Shown: in pieces, positions 23,390-31,183 of the stretch | How positions within the stretch are numbered: the first letter of the stretch is position 1 | Layout: each line of letters begins with the position of its first letter | Assembly: GCA_041394725.1 (NCBI GenBank) | Contig: JAWKHR010000009.1 | Span: 62,001-126,000, forward strand | DNA: 64,000 nt | Reading direction: 5' to 3' | Source: JAWKHR01 sp041394725 | GTDB taxonomy: Bacteria > Acidobacteriota > Vicinamibacteria > Vicinamibacterales > SCN-69-37 | The notes under the pieces: generated by a model | What the model was told of the DNA's origin: nothing | Seen by the model: the letters and a program-made list of their open reading frames with translations, nothing else | Database searches by the model: none | Translations under genes and position numbers: made by a program

Positions 23390-24628
23390 GTGCTTTCTGC
23401 CGATGGCCGGGCGCTTCCAGAGCGAGTCACCTGCCTGATCGCGGGTGGCGGCCCCGCCGGCATGATGCTCGGCGTGCTCCTCGCCCGTGCCGGCGTGGAG
23501 GTCTGCGTCCTCGAGAAGCACGCCGATTTCCTGCGTGACTTCCGCGGCGACACCGTGCATCCGTCCACGCTCGAAGTCCTTCACGAGATGGGCGTGCTCG
23601 ACGCCTTCCTGGAGCGGCCGCACCAGGAGGTCCGCGTCCTGCGCGGCCGGGTCGGGACCAGGGAGCTGACGCTGGCGGATTTCTCGCACCTGCCGACCCG
23701 GTGCCGGTTCATCGCCTTCATGCCGCAGTGGGACTTCCTCGACTTCCTGGCCGCCGAGGGACGGCGGCACCCCGGGTTCCACCTGGCCATGGAGACCGAG
23801 GTCGTGGACCTGGTCCAATCCGGCGACCGCGTGGTGGGCTTCCGGGCGCTTCAGCGGGGACGCGAGGTGGAGCTGTTCGCGGACCTGTCGATTGGGGCGG
23901 ACGGCCGCGGCTCGGTCGTTCGCGCGCGGGCCGGCCTGCCGCGGCGCGAGCTCGGCGCCCCGATCGACGTCCTGTGGCTCCGCCTGCCGAAAGCGGACGG
24001 CGATCCGTCGGTGCCCCTTGGCCGGGTCGTTCCCGGGCGCGTGTTCATCACGCTGGATCGCGGCGATTACTGGCAGTGCGCCTTCGTGATCGCGAAGGGC
24101 GGGCTCGACACGATGAAGGCGCGCGGCCTGCCGGCGTTCCGCGACGAGATCGTGCGCGCCGCCCCCGAGCTGCGCGACCGGGTCGGAGCGCTCGACGACT
24201 GGGACGACGTGAAGCTGTTGACCGTGAAGGTGGACCGGCTGGAGCGCTGGTGGCGCGACGGACTGCTCTGCATCGGCGACGCGGCCCATGCGATGTCGCC
24301 GATTGGCGGCGTCGGGATCAACCTCGCCATTCAGGACGCGGTCGCGGCCGCCAACCGGCTAGCCATCCCTCTTGGCTCGGGATCCGTGACCGCCGGAGAC
24401 CTCGACGCGGTGCAGCGACGCCGGGCCTGGCCGACCCGGGTGACGCAGGCGGTCCAGGTCCTGCTGCAGGACCAGGTGATCCGACGGGTCCTCGACCAGG
24501 ACCGGGACCAGCCCCTGCACGTGCCGCTGCCGCTGCGCGCCCTCGATCGCTGGCCCCGGCTCCGCCGCCTCCCGGCCCGCCTGATCGGCCTCGGCGCCCG
24601 CCCGGAACACCTGCGACAGAAAGGATGA
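23390..24628 (+). CDS. FAD-dependent monooxygenase, PHBH-like
   Basis: Group A flavoprotein hydroxylase type, 412 residues from GTG 23390. VTCLIAGGGPAGMMLGVLLARAG is the N-terminal FAD-binding fingerprint followed by VCVLEKH; GADGRGSVVRARAG is the central DG motif and LLCIGDAAHAMSPIGGVGINLAIQDAVAAANRL is the second FAD fingerprint (GDAAH). The family hydroxylates aromatic or polyketide-like substrates with NAD(P)H and oxygen in the cytoplasm. It stands alone between the small RNA unit and a convergent propeller gene whose stop adjoins its own, so its pathway cannot be deduced. Confidence 0.9.
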   Translation: MLSADGRALPERVTCLIAGGGPAGMMLGVLLARAGVEVCVLEKHADFLRDFRGDTVHPSTLEVLHEMGVLDAFLERPHQEVRVLRGRVGTRELTLADFSHLPTRCRFIAFMPQWDFLDFLAAEGRRHPGFHLAMETEVVDLVQSGDRVVGFRALQRGREVELFADLSIGADGRGSVVRARAGLPRRELGAPIDVLWLRLPKADGDPSVPLGRVVPGRVFITLDRGDYWQCAFVIAKGGLDTMKARGLPAFRDEIVRAAPELRDRVGALDDWDDVKLLTVKVDRLERWWRDGLLCIGDAAHAMSPIGGVGINLAIQDAVAAANRLAIPLGSGSVTAGDLDAVQRRRAWPTRVTQAVQVLLQDQVIRRVLDQDRDQPLHVPLPLRALDRWPRLRRLPARLIGLGARPEHLRQKG

Positions 24629-25804
24629 CTATCGCTTCGGCCAGACCACGCCCTGATCGCGGGGAACCTGACCGAGGCCCTTGTACGTGAACTTCTGCAG
24701 GCGCCGGCCCTCGTACGTCTCGGTCGTGTAGAGATTCCCGGCCGAGTCGATCGCGATGCTGTGCACCGCGAAGAACTGCCCGGGCTGCCGGCCGCCGTCG
24801 CCGAACATCGTCAGCACCTCGAGCGACTGCCGGTCCAGCACGTAGATGCGCTCGTTCTTGCCGTCCGCGATGAACAGGTACTTCTGCTCGGGATCCTTCG
24901 AAAATGCCACGTCCCAGATCGACCCGTCCCCGAGCGTCCGCTTGGCGATGACCTTCTCCTTCACGAACGTGCCGTCGCTCCGGAACACCTGCAGCCGGTC
25001 GTTCGGCCGGTCGCAGACGTAGACGAGGTTGTCCACCGACAGGTCCGAGCAGTGCACCGGGTTGCGGAACTGCTGCGCGGGCGGTGCGTCCGGATCGTAC
25101 GGGCCGAGGTTCGTGTCGTCCGGCTTGTTGCCGTAGGCACCCCAGTACCGCTTGAACGCGCCGGTGTCGGCGTCGAGCACGGCCACGCGCTTGTTGCCGT
25201 AACCGTCGGCGAGATACGCCTCGTTGGCGCGCGGATCCACGAAGATCTTGGCGACCCGGCCGAAGTTCTCCGTGTCGTTGCTGCCCTTGCCCTGCCCCTT
25301 CTTCCCGTACTGCGCGAGGAACCTGCCGTCCTGGGTGAACTTCAGCACGTGCGCGTCCGGGCCGCCGTTGCCGCCGATCCACACGACGTTCTTGTGGTCC
25401 ACGAAGATGCCGTGGTTCGAGTCGGGCCACTCGTAGCCCTCGCCGGGCCCGCCCCAGTGACGCAACAGGTTGCCCTCCTGGTCGAACTCGAGGACGGGCG
25501 GCGCGGCCGAGCAGCACGTGCCGGTCGGCGGCGTCTGCGCGGCCGCGGCCTCCTGCACCGACAGCGTGTCCTGGCGATGCACGATCCAGACGTGGTCCTG
25601 CGCGTCGACCGCGACGCCGATCGTCATGCCGAGCACCCAGCCGTTCGGCAGCGGCTTCGGGAACGTCGGGTCGACCTCGAATCGCGGTGCCTCGACCAGG
25701 TCGCCGGCCTGCGCGATGACGCGCTGGAGCACGAGGTCCGCGGCCCCGAGCGTGGCCAGGACCACGGCGAAGGCCGTGATGACGGGAATACGGCTGCGCT
25801 GCAT
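24629..25804 (-). CDS. exported six-bladed beta-propeller protein
   Basis: 391 residues from ATG 25804, preceded by GGGAGG. The N-terminal segment RIPVITAFAVVLATLGAADLVLQ is a signal peptide or anchor. NHL/SMP-30-like blades follow, each with a VWI, IYV or LYT strand and a DxxGN turn: VDAQDHVWIVHRQD, FDQEGNLLRHWGGPGEGYEWP, NVVWIGGNGG, YLADGYGNKRVAVLDADTG, YVCDRPNDRLQVF, IDSAGNLYTTETYEGRRLQKF. A CCSAAPPVLEFD motif is shared with its downstream paralogue at 25822-27060, showing tandem duplication. Function unknown; ligand-binding or lyase-like. Confidence 0.85.
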   Translation of the reverse strand: MQRSRIPVITAFAVVLATLGAADLVLQRVIAQAGDLVEAPRFEVDPTFPKPLPNGWVLGMTIGVAVDAQDHVWIVHRQDTLSVQEAAAAQTPPTGTCCSAAPPVLEFDQEGNLLRHWGGPGEGYEWPDSNHGIFVDHKNVVWIGGNGGPDAHVLKFTQDGRFLAQYGKKGQGKGSNDTENFGRVAKIFVDPRANEAYLADGYGNKRVAVLDADTGAFKRYWGAYGNKPDDTNLGPYDPDAPPAQQFRNPVHCSDLSVDNLVYVCDRPNDRLQVFRSDGTFVKEKVIAKRTLGDGSIWDVAFSKDPEQKYLFIADGKNERIYVLDRQSLEVLTMFGDGGRQPGQFFAVHSIAIDSAGNLYTTETYEGRRLQKFTYKGLGQVPRDQGVVWPKR

Positions 25805-25821
25805 CTCGGTCCTCCCGCTCG

Positions 25822-27060
25822 TCACTGCGCGGTGAATTTCTGGAGGCGCTTCCCTTCCAGCGCCTCGCCCGTGTAGACGTGGCCGTGCGAATCCACGGCG
25901 ATGCTGCCGACCCCGTAGAACGCGCCCGGCCACCGCCCGCCACCGCCGAACGTGCCGGTCTCGGCGAGCGTCTCGCGGCTGAGCACGTGCACGAGCTGGT
26001 TCTGCCCGTCGGCGACGTAGAGCGTCGCCTGCGCCGGGTCGCTCGAGAGGGCGACGTCCCACACCGCGCCGCCGCCGAGCGTCGCCGGCGCGATCACGGC
26101 CTCCTTGACGAACGTGCCGTCGCGCCGGAACACCTGGAGGCGATTGCTGTCGCGGTCGCAGACGTAGACCATCCCGTCACGCGACAGCGTGATGCAGCTG
26201 ATCGTCCGGAACTGCTTCGCGGCAGGTGCGCCGGCCGTGTAGGCCTCCGGCGCCATCGACGCGTCGGGCGGCGTGCCGTACGCGCCCCAGTGACGCTTGT
26301 AGGCTCCCGACGTCGCATCGAAGACGACGACGCGCCGGTTGCCGGTGTCGCCGACGTAGACTTCGTTGTTCGCCGCGTCCACCGCGATCGCGGCGGGCCG
26401 GTTGAGCGACGTCGTGCTGTCGGGCGCGCCGACCATGCCGGCCTTGCCGATCTGGAGGACCAGCTTCCCGTCGCTCGAGAACTTCAGGACCTGCGCGTCC
26501 TCGGGCGGCGGTGGCGGTGCCGCGCCCCCGCGTCCGCCACGCCCCCCGCGTCCGCCGCGTCCGCCCCCGCCACGTCCCGCGGGCGCGCCGGCTGCCGTAA
26601 TCCAGACGTTGCCTTGCGCGTCGACGTCCATCCCACCTGGCGACTGCGGCCAGTCGTAGCCCTGGCCCGGCCCGCCCCAGTGCGCGACGAGCGCGCCCGT
26701 CTGGTCGAAGGCGAGGACCGGCGGCGCGGCCAGGCAGCAGGCCTCGGCCGTGGGCGGATCGGTCCCGAGCCCTTCCTCGGTCCGCACCGTGAGGGACGCG
26801 GATCCGCGGTGCACGAGCCAGACGCGATCGCTGGCGTCCACGGCCACGCCCGTGATCGAGCCGAGAATCCAGTGATTCGGCAGCGGCTGCGGCCAGAACG
26901 GGTCCGCGGTGTACCCGCCGGCGGCGCCGGATCCACCGTCCGCGCCGTCGCCGATCGCGTCGCCGGGCGCCATGCCGCACGCCATCGAGCCGGCCATCGC
27001 CGCGGCCACCAGCGCCGCCGCGGCAGGGCCCGGGAAGCGCAGGATCCTCGCCATAGACAT
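25822..27060 (-). CDS. exported six-bladed beta-propeller protein, paralogue of the neighbour
   Basis: 412 residues. ATG 27060 follows GGAGAGG closely, with a second ATG at 27054. The N-terminal segment has a signal peptide ending AGSMACGMAPG, where the Cys could be a lipidation site although the lipobox is poor. The propeller blades align with the 24629-25804 gene (VDASDRVWLVHRG, CCLAAPPVLAFD, WGGPGQGYDWPQS, GNRRVVVFDATSG, VYVCDRDSNRLQVFRRDGTFVKEAVI). It differs by an inserted Gly/Arg-rich loop (GRGGGGRGGRGGRGG, codons near 26515-26585) and a Pro run between blades. Same operon, 17 bases apart; divergent from hupE. Confidence 0.85.
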   Translation of the reverse strand: MSMARILRFPGPAAAALVAAAMAGSMACGMAPGDAIGDGADGGSGAAGGYTADPFWPQPLPNHWILGSITGVAVDASDRVWLVHRGSASLTVRTEEGLGTDPPTAEACCLAAPPVLAFDQTGALVAHWGGPGQGYDWPQSPGGMDVDAQGNVWITAAGAPAGRGGGGRGGRGGRGGRGGAAPPPPPEDAQVLKFSSDGKLVLQIGKAGMVGAPDSTTSLNRPAAIAVDAANNEVYVGDTGNRRVVVFDATSGAYKRHWGAYGTPPDASMAPEAYTAGAPAAKQFRTISCITLSRDGMVYVCDRDSNRLQVFRRDGTFVKEAVIAPATLGGGAVWDVALSSDPAQATLYVADGQNQLVHVLSRETLAETGTFGGGGRWPGAFYGVGSIAVDSHGHVYTGEALEGKRLQKFTAQ

Positions 27061-27119
27061 CCACCTCTCCTGAGTCAGGGTCAGGCCGTCGCGTCCAATG
27101 CCTCTCGGAAGGCCCGCAG

Positions 27120-27125
27120 TATACA
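27120..27125 (+). promoter_or_regulatory. candidate -10 box for hupE
   Basis: TATACA, framed by a GCAGT/ACTGC inverted repeat (27116-27129), lies nine bases before the ATG at 27135. No ribosome-binding site is visible in between, so a nearly leaderless message is suggested. No convincing -35. Confidence 0.3.
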
Positions 27126-27134
27126 CTGCGCGGG

Positions 27135-28622
27135 ATGGGTCACCTGCCGCGTCCCCTCGCGCGTCGATTCGCGCTCGCGGCACTCGTGGCCGCCGTCCTG
27201 GTCGCGTGGCCCGCCACGCCGCGGGCCCACGACATCCCGACCGACGTGCTCGTTCAGGCCTTCGTGCGGCCCGAGGGCCGGCAGCTCACGCTGCTCGTCC
27301 GCGTGCCGCTCCAGGCGATGCGCGACCTCGACGTCCGCGAGACGCCCGACGGCTTCCTGGACCTCGCGCGGCTGACGCCGGTGCTCACCGACGCCGCGAA
27401 GATCTGGATCGCCGACGCCGTGTCGCTCTACGAGGACGGCACCCCGCTGCCCGCGCCGCGCATCGTCGCCGCCCGGCTGTCGATGCCGGCCGATCGGTCC
27501 TTCGCCAGCTTCGAGGACGCCGAGGCGCACCTGGCCGCGCCGGGGCTCGATCCGGCGACACGCCTGGTCTGGAGCCAGCCGCTGCTCGACGTGCGGCTCG
27601 CGTACGCGATCGGCTCGGATCGGTCGCGTTTCTCGATCGATCCGGCATTCGCGCGGCTCGGCATCCGCGTGGCCACGGTCCTCCGCTTCCTGCCGCCCGG
27701 CGGCGCCGAGCGGCTGTTCCAGTACCGCGGCGATCCGGGCGTCGTGGCGCTGGACCCGGGCTGGTTCCAGGCGGCCTGGAACTTCGTGACGCTCGGGTTC
27801 ACGCACATCCTCGACGGCCTCGATCACCTGCTGTTCCTGCTGTGCCTCGTGATTCCGTTCCGCCGTCTGGCGCCGCTCGTGCTCATCGTCACGGCGTTCA
27901 CCGTGGCGCACTCGATCACGCTCATCGCGTCGGCCCTGGGCGCCGTGCCCGATCGGCTGTGGTTCCCGCCGCTCGTCGAGACGCTGATTGCGGCGTCGAT
28001 CGTCTACATGGCGCTCGAGAACGTCCTGCTGCTCTCGCGTCGCTCGCCGGGCGAATCCGAGGCGGACTTCGACGCGGGCGACGTCCTGTCGGCGCGCGAA
28101 GGCCAGCCGCGGCCGGCCCGCGACGGCTCGCTGCGCGCGGCGCTGGCCGATCCGCGGCTCCGCCGCCGGTGGGTGCTGACCTTCGGCTTCGGCCTGGTCC
28201 ACGGCTTCGGGTTCTCGTTCGCGCTGAAGGAATCCCTGCAGTTCGCGGGCGCGCACCTGCTGACCGCGCTCTTCGCCTTCAACCTCGGCGTGGAGTTCGG
28301 GCAGCTCGCCGTGCTCGTCGTGGCGGTGCCGGCGCTCGTGCTGCTGTTCCGGTTCGTGCGGCCGGCACGGGTGACCGCGATCATCCTCTCCGCGCTCGTC
28401 GCGCACACGGCCTGGCACTGGATGCTCGACCGCGGCCGGACGCTCGGCGGCTACGCGTGGACCATCGAGGACGTGTGGCTGCTCGCCGGCGCCGTGCGCT
28501 GGGCGCTGCTCTTGGTCGCCGGGGCGGCGACGCTGTGGCTGGCGCGCGAGCTCTGGGGACGGGTCTCTCTTCCACAGAAAGGGCCGGAAACGGGACAGGG
28601 TCCGACGCGGAAGGTCAACTGA
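27135..28622 (+). CDS. HupE/UreJ-family membrane protein
   Basis: 495 residues. After a signal peptide (ALAALVAAVLVAWPATPRAHD) comes a periplasmic domain of roughly 190 residues. The membrane half begins FVTLGFTHILDGLDHLLFLLCLVIPF, a His/Asp-containing signature of HupE/UreJ proteins. Several more helices include FTVAHSITLIASAL and FGFGLVHGFGFSFAL, again with conserved His, and VAHTAWHWMLDRG. Members are associated with nickel or cobalt uptake for hydrogenase or urease, but neither enzyme is in the window. The last 22 or so residues (GRVSLPQKGPETGQGP) are encoded by the left arm of a large palindromic repeat, so the natural C terminus was probably shorter. Confidence 0.85.
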   Translation: MGHLPRPLARRFALAALVAAVLVAWPATPRAHDIPTDVLVQAFVRPEGRQLTLLVRVPLQAMRDLDVRETPDGFLDLARLTPVLTDAAKIWIADAVSLYEDGTPLPAPRIVAARLSMPADRSFASFEDAEAHLAAPGLDPATRLVWSQPLLDVRLAYAIGSDRSRFSIDPAFARLGIRVATVLRFLPPGGAERLFQYRGDPGVVALDPGWFQAAWNFVTLGFTHILDGLDHLLFLLCLVIPFRRLAPLVLIVTAFTVAHSITLIASALGAVPDRLWFPPLVETLIAASIVYMALENVLLLSRRSPGESEADFDAGDVLSAREGQPRPARDGSLRAALADPRLRRRWVLTFGFGLVHGFGFSFALKESLQFAGAHLLTALFAFNLGVEFGQLAVLVVAVPALVLLFRFVRPARVTAIILSALVAHTAWHWMLDRGRTLGGYAWTIEDVWLLAGAVRWALLLVAGAATLWLARELWGRVSLPQKGPETGQGPTRKVN

Positions 28623-28687
28623 CCGATTTCCCGCGCCGGACCCCTGTCCCCGATCCGGCCCTTTCTGTGGAAAAGAGACCCGTCCCC
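28555..28687. repeat. REPIN-like large imperfect palindrome
   Basis: Arms 28555-28604 and 28637-28687 are inverted repeats with only a few mismatches and one or two length differences, flanking a 32-base loop. Each arm begins GGGGACGGGTCTCT and then CCACAGAAAGGGCCGGA when read inward. Such paired GGGGxC-rich elements are typical of REPIN sequences mobilised by RAYT transposases. The right arm stops exactly one base before the convergent aminotransferase stop codon and the left arm encodes the end of hupE. It may also act as a bidirectional terminator. Confidence 0.8.
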
Positions 28688-29860
28688 CTATGCCGCGGCG
28701 GCGTTGGTCACGGCCAGGATGTTGCCGAAGACCTTCACGGCCTCCTGCATCTCGGCCATGGTGCCGATCGAGATCCGCGTGTGCGTCTTCTCGAACGGCG
28801 GGAAGTCGCGGCCCACGAGAATCCCTTCCTTCGCGCAGGCGTCCCGGAACTCGGCCGCCGGCCGGCCGATGTTGACGAAGATGAAGTTCGTCTGCGAATC
28901 CGTGGACGTGTAGCCGGCGCGGCTGAACCAGTCGAGGGTGAACTGGCGCGCCTCGGTGTTGCGCCGGCTCTCGGCCGCGAGCCGCTCCGGATCCTGGAGC
29001 GTCGCCACCGCCGCCGCCAGCGCCGGGACACTCAGGCTCATCCCGAACTGCACCTCGCGCATCCGGTCGAGCGTCTCCTTCATCCCGAGCACGTAGCCCA
29101 GCCGGAGCCCGGCCATGCCGTAGGCCTTCGAGAACGTCCGCGCGACGATGACGTTCGGGTTGGCGAGGGCGAGGGGCACCTGGGTGGCGTAGTTCGGATC
29201 GGTGACGTAGTCGTGGTACGCCTCGTCGATCGCGATGATCGTGTTCGGCGACGCCTTGACCACCCGGTCGACGAAGTCCTGCACGGCGGTCGCGCCATGG
29301 ACGGTCGCGGTCGGGTTGTTCGGGTTGCAGAGGAAGACCAGGCCGGCCCCCTTCGCCGCGTCGGCCATCGCGTCGAGGTCGAGGTGCGCGGTGCTCGTGA
29401 GCGGCAGCGCCTTGACCGGGCTGCCGATGACGGCGGCCATGCCGGGGCATTCCTCGTAGCTCGGCGTCCCCATGACGAGCGGCGCGGTGGCCGAGGTGAA
29501 CGCGTGGGTCGCGCTGCGCAGGACCTGCGTCGAGCCGCAGCCGAGCAGGACGTTCTCCGGCTTGCACGAGAACTTCGCCGCGAGCGCGTCGGCGACGTCG
29601 CCCGTCGGGAACCGGTACCGCGCGAGCGGGATGCCGGGCTCGGAGAGCTTGGCCCGCATGGCGGCCAGCGCCTTGTCGCCCGGTCCGAGCGGGTTCTCGT
29701 TGTTGTGGAGCAGCATCCGGCGGCCGTTCGCCGCCGCGACGCCCTCGCCCGCGTCCCGCGTCCAGGGCCCGACCAGGCGGCCGCCCGCAAAGTAGTAGCC
29801 GCCGGCCACCGCCGCGCCCACGCCGACCGTCGATACGAATGCGCGTCTCGAGAGAGCCAT
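28688..29860 (-). CDS. Tat-exported HisC-like aminotransferase, copy 1
   Basis: Fold type I PLP aminotransferase, 390 residues, similar to HisC but with an N-terminal twin-arginine signal (MALSRRAFVSTVGVGAAVAGG). Seen in order: LLHNNENPLGPGDKAL, LGCGSTQVLRSAT, VFLCNPNNPTATVHG, IAIDEAYHDYVTDP, and VARTFSKAYGMAGLRLGYVLG with the PLP Lys. TNFIFV and FPPFEKTHTRISIGT carry the substrate Arg. The conserved catalytic set suggests an active enzyme folded with PLP in the cytoplasm and exported to the periplasm. The substrate is unknown. It lies 16 bases after its paralogue in one operon. Confidence 0.88.
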   Translation of the reverse strand: MALSRRAFVSTVGVGAAVAGGYYFAGGRLVGPWTRDAGEGVAAANGRRMLLHNNENPLGPGDKALAAMRAKLSEPGIPLARYRFPTGDVADALAAKFSCKPENVLLGCGSTQVLRSATHAFTSATAPLVMGTPSYEECPGMAAVIGSPVKALPLTSTAHLDLDAMADAAKGAGLVFLCNPNNPTATVHGATAVQDFVDRVVKASPNTIIAIDEAYHDYVTDPNYATQVPLALANPNVIVARTFSKAYGMAGLRLGYVLGMKETLDRMREVQFGMSLSVPALAAAVATLQDPERLAAESRRNTEARQFTLDWFSRAGYTSTDSQTNFIFVNIGRPAAEFRDACAKEGILVGRDFPPFEKTHTRISIGTMAEMQEAVKVFGNILAVTNAAAA

Positions 29861-29876
29861 CGTAACCTCGCAGTCC

Positions 29877-31058
29877 CTACAGAACGCTCTTGAACACGTC
29901 CACCGCCTTCTCCATCTCCTCCATCGTGCCGATGGAGATGCGGCAGTGCGTCTTTTCCATGGGCGGGAAGTCGCGCCCGACGAGGATGCCCTGCTTCTGG
30001 CACGCGTCGCGGAACGCCTTCGCCGGCCGGCCGAGCTTCACGAAGATGAAGTTGGTCTGCGAGTCGGTCGCCGAGTAGCCGGCCGACTGGAAGAAATCCA
30101 GCGTGAACTTCTTCGCCGCGGTGTTCCGGTCGCGCTCGCGGGCGACGCCCGCCTCGTCCTGGAGCGAGGCGACACCGGCCGCGATCGTCAGCGCGGTCGT
30201 GCTGAACGCCATCAGCCAGCCGCCGACCTTCGCGACGGTCTCCGGCTGTCCGAGGACGTAGCCGAGCCTGAGCCCGGCCATGCCGAAGCACTTCGACATG
30301 GTGCGCGAGACGATCAGGTTGCGGAACTTCGGGATGAGCGAGACGCCCGACGCGTAGCCCGGGTCGGTCACGTACTCGTGGTACGCCTCGTCGAGCAGCA
30401 CGACCGTGTCGGGTGACGCCTGCGAGATCTTCGTCAGCGTGTCCTCGATGGCCGCCGCCGGGTGCACGGTCGCCGTCGGGTTGTTCGGGTTGCAGAGGAA
30501 GACGAGCCCCTGCCCGCGTGCCGCGTCGATCATCTTCGGCAGGTCGAGCCGGCCGGCCTCGTCGACGGGGACCTCGGCGAGCGGCACCTTCAGCCGCTTC
30601 GCCACGCGCGTCGGGTCCTCGTAGCTCGGGTTGCCGGTGACGAGCCCGCGGCCCGGACCGGTGAACGCCTTGACCGCGGCGTCGAGCACCTCGCCCGACC
30701 CGGCCCCGAGGGCGACCTGTGTGGTCTCGAGGCCGAACCGCCTCGCGACGAGCGCCTGGAAGTCCGCGATCGCCGGCTTGGCGTTCATCGGGTAGCGGCC
30801 CGCGTACTGGAAGGCGCCCTCGATGGCCTCGAGGGCGGCCGGGCTCGGCCCGAGCGGGTTCTCGTTGCTGCTCAGCCGGATCGCCAGCGGCTCCGGGTCG
30901 TCGCCGGCCGCCGCCGCGGCCGCCGCCTGGAAGTCCAGGGCCCCGAACTCGCCCACCCACGCCTCGCGGCCACGGGCCGACACGGCCGCGGCGAACCGCG
31001 ACGACCGGGGGGTTTTCCCGGTGATCCTGTCAAAGAACGCGCGTCGTGACACCGACAT
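29877..31058 (-). CDS. Tat-exported HisC-like aminotransferase, copy 2
   Basis: 393 residues, paralogue of the following gene. The N terminus MSVSRRAFFDRITG is a twin-arginine motif but the hydrophobic stretch after it is poor and Arg-rich, so export is less sure than for copy 1. Catalytic blocks: IRLSSNENPLGPSPAAL, LGAGSGEVLDAA, VFLCNPNNPTATVHP, VLLDEAYHEYVTDP, VSRTMSKCFGMAGLRLGY (PLP Lys; RTMSK instead of RTFSK), TNFIFV, FPPMEKTHCRISIGT. First gene of the pair, with its own promoter at 31155-31183. Tandem duplication and shared catalytic residues suggest related substrates. Confidence 0.87.
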   Translation of the reverse strand: MSVSRRAFFDRITGKTPRSSRFAAAVSARGREAWVGEFGALDFQAAAAAAAGDDPEPLAIRLSSNENPLGPSPAALEAIEGAFQYAGRYPMNAKPAIADFQALVARRFGLETTQVALGAGSGEVLDAAVKAFTGPGRGLVTGNPSYEDPTRVAKRLKVPLAEVPVDEAGRLDLPKMIDAARGQGLVFLCNPNNPTATVHPAAAIEDTLTKISQASPDTVVLLDEAYHEYVTDPGYASGVSLIPKFRNLIVSRTMSKCFGMAGLRLGYVLGQPETVAKVGGWLMAFSTTALTIAAGVASLQDEAGVARERDRNTAAKKFTLDFFQSAGYSATDSQTNFIFVKLGRPAKAFRDACQKQGILVGRDFPPMEKTHCRISIGTMEEMEKAVDVFKSVL

Positions 31059-31154
31059 GGCTCGCCTCCCTCGCGCTCGATCGTCGAGACCGGCCGGGCG
31101 GAGCTCCAGCGCTCGGCTCAGCAGATATCCGGCTGTTGACTTGCGATGGGGGGG

Positions 31155-31183
31155 ATTCTAGCCCGGTCCCGCGGTCAGGGCAA
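31155..31183 (-). promoter_or_regulatory. promoter of the aminotransferase pair
   Basis: On the minus strand TTGCCC (31183-31178), a 17-base spacer and TAGAAT (31160-31155) form a good sigma70-like promoter about 95 bases before the first aminotransferase start. The -35 lies inside the last codons of the upstream xdhC-like gene, so the pair need not depend on it. Confidence 0.55.
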
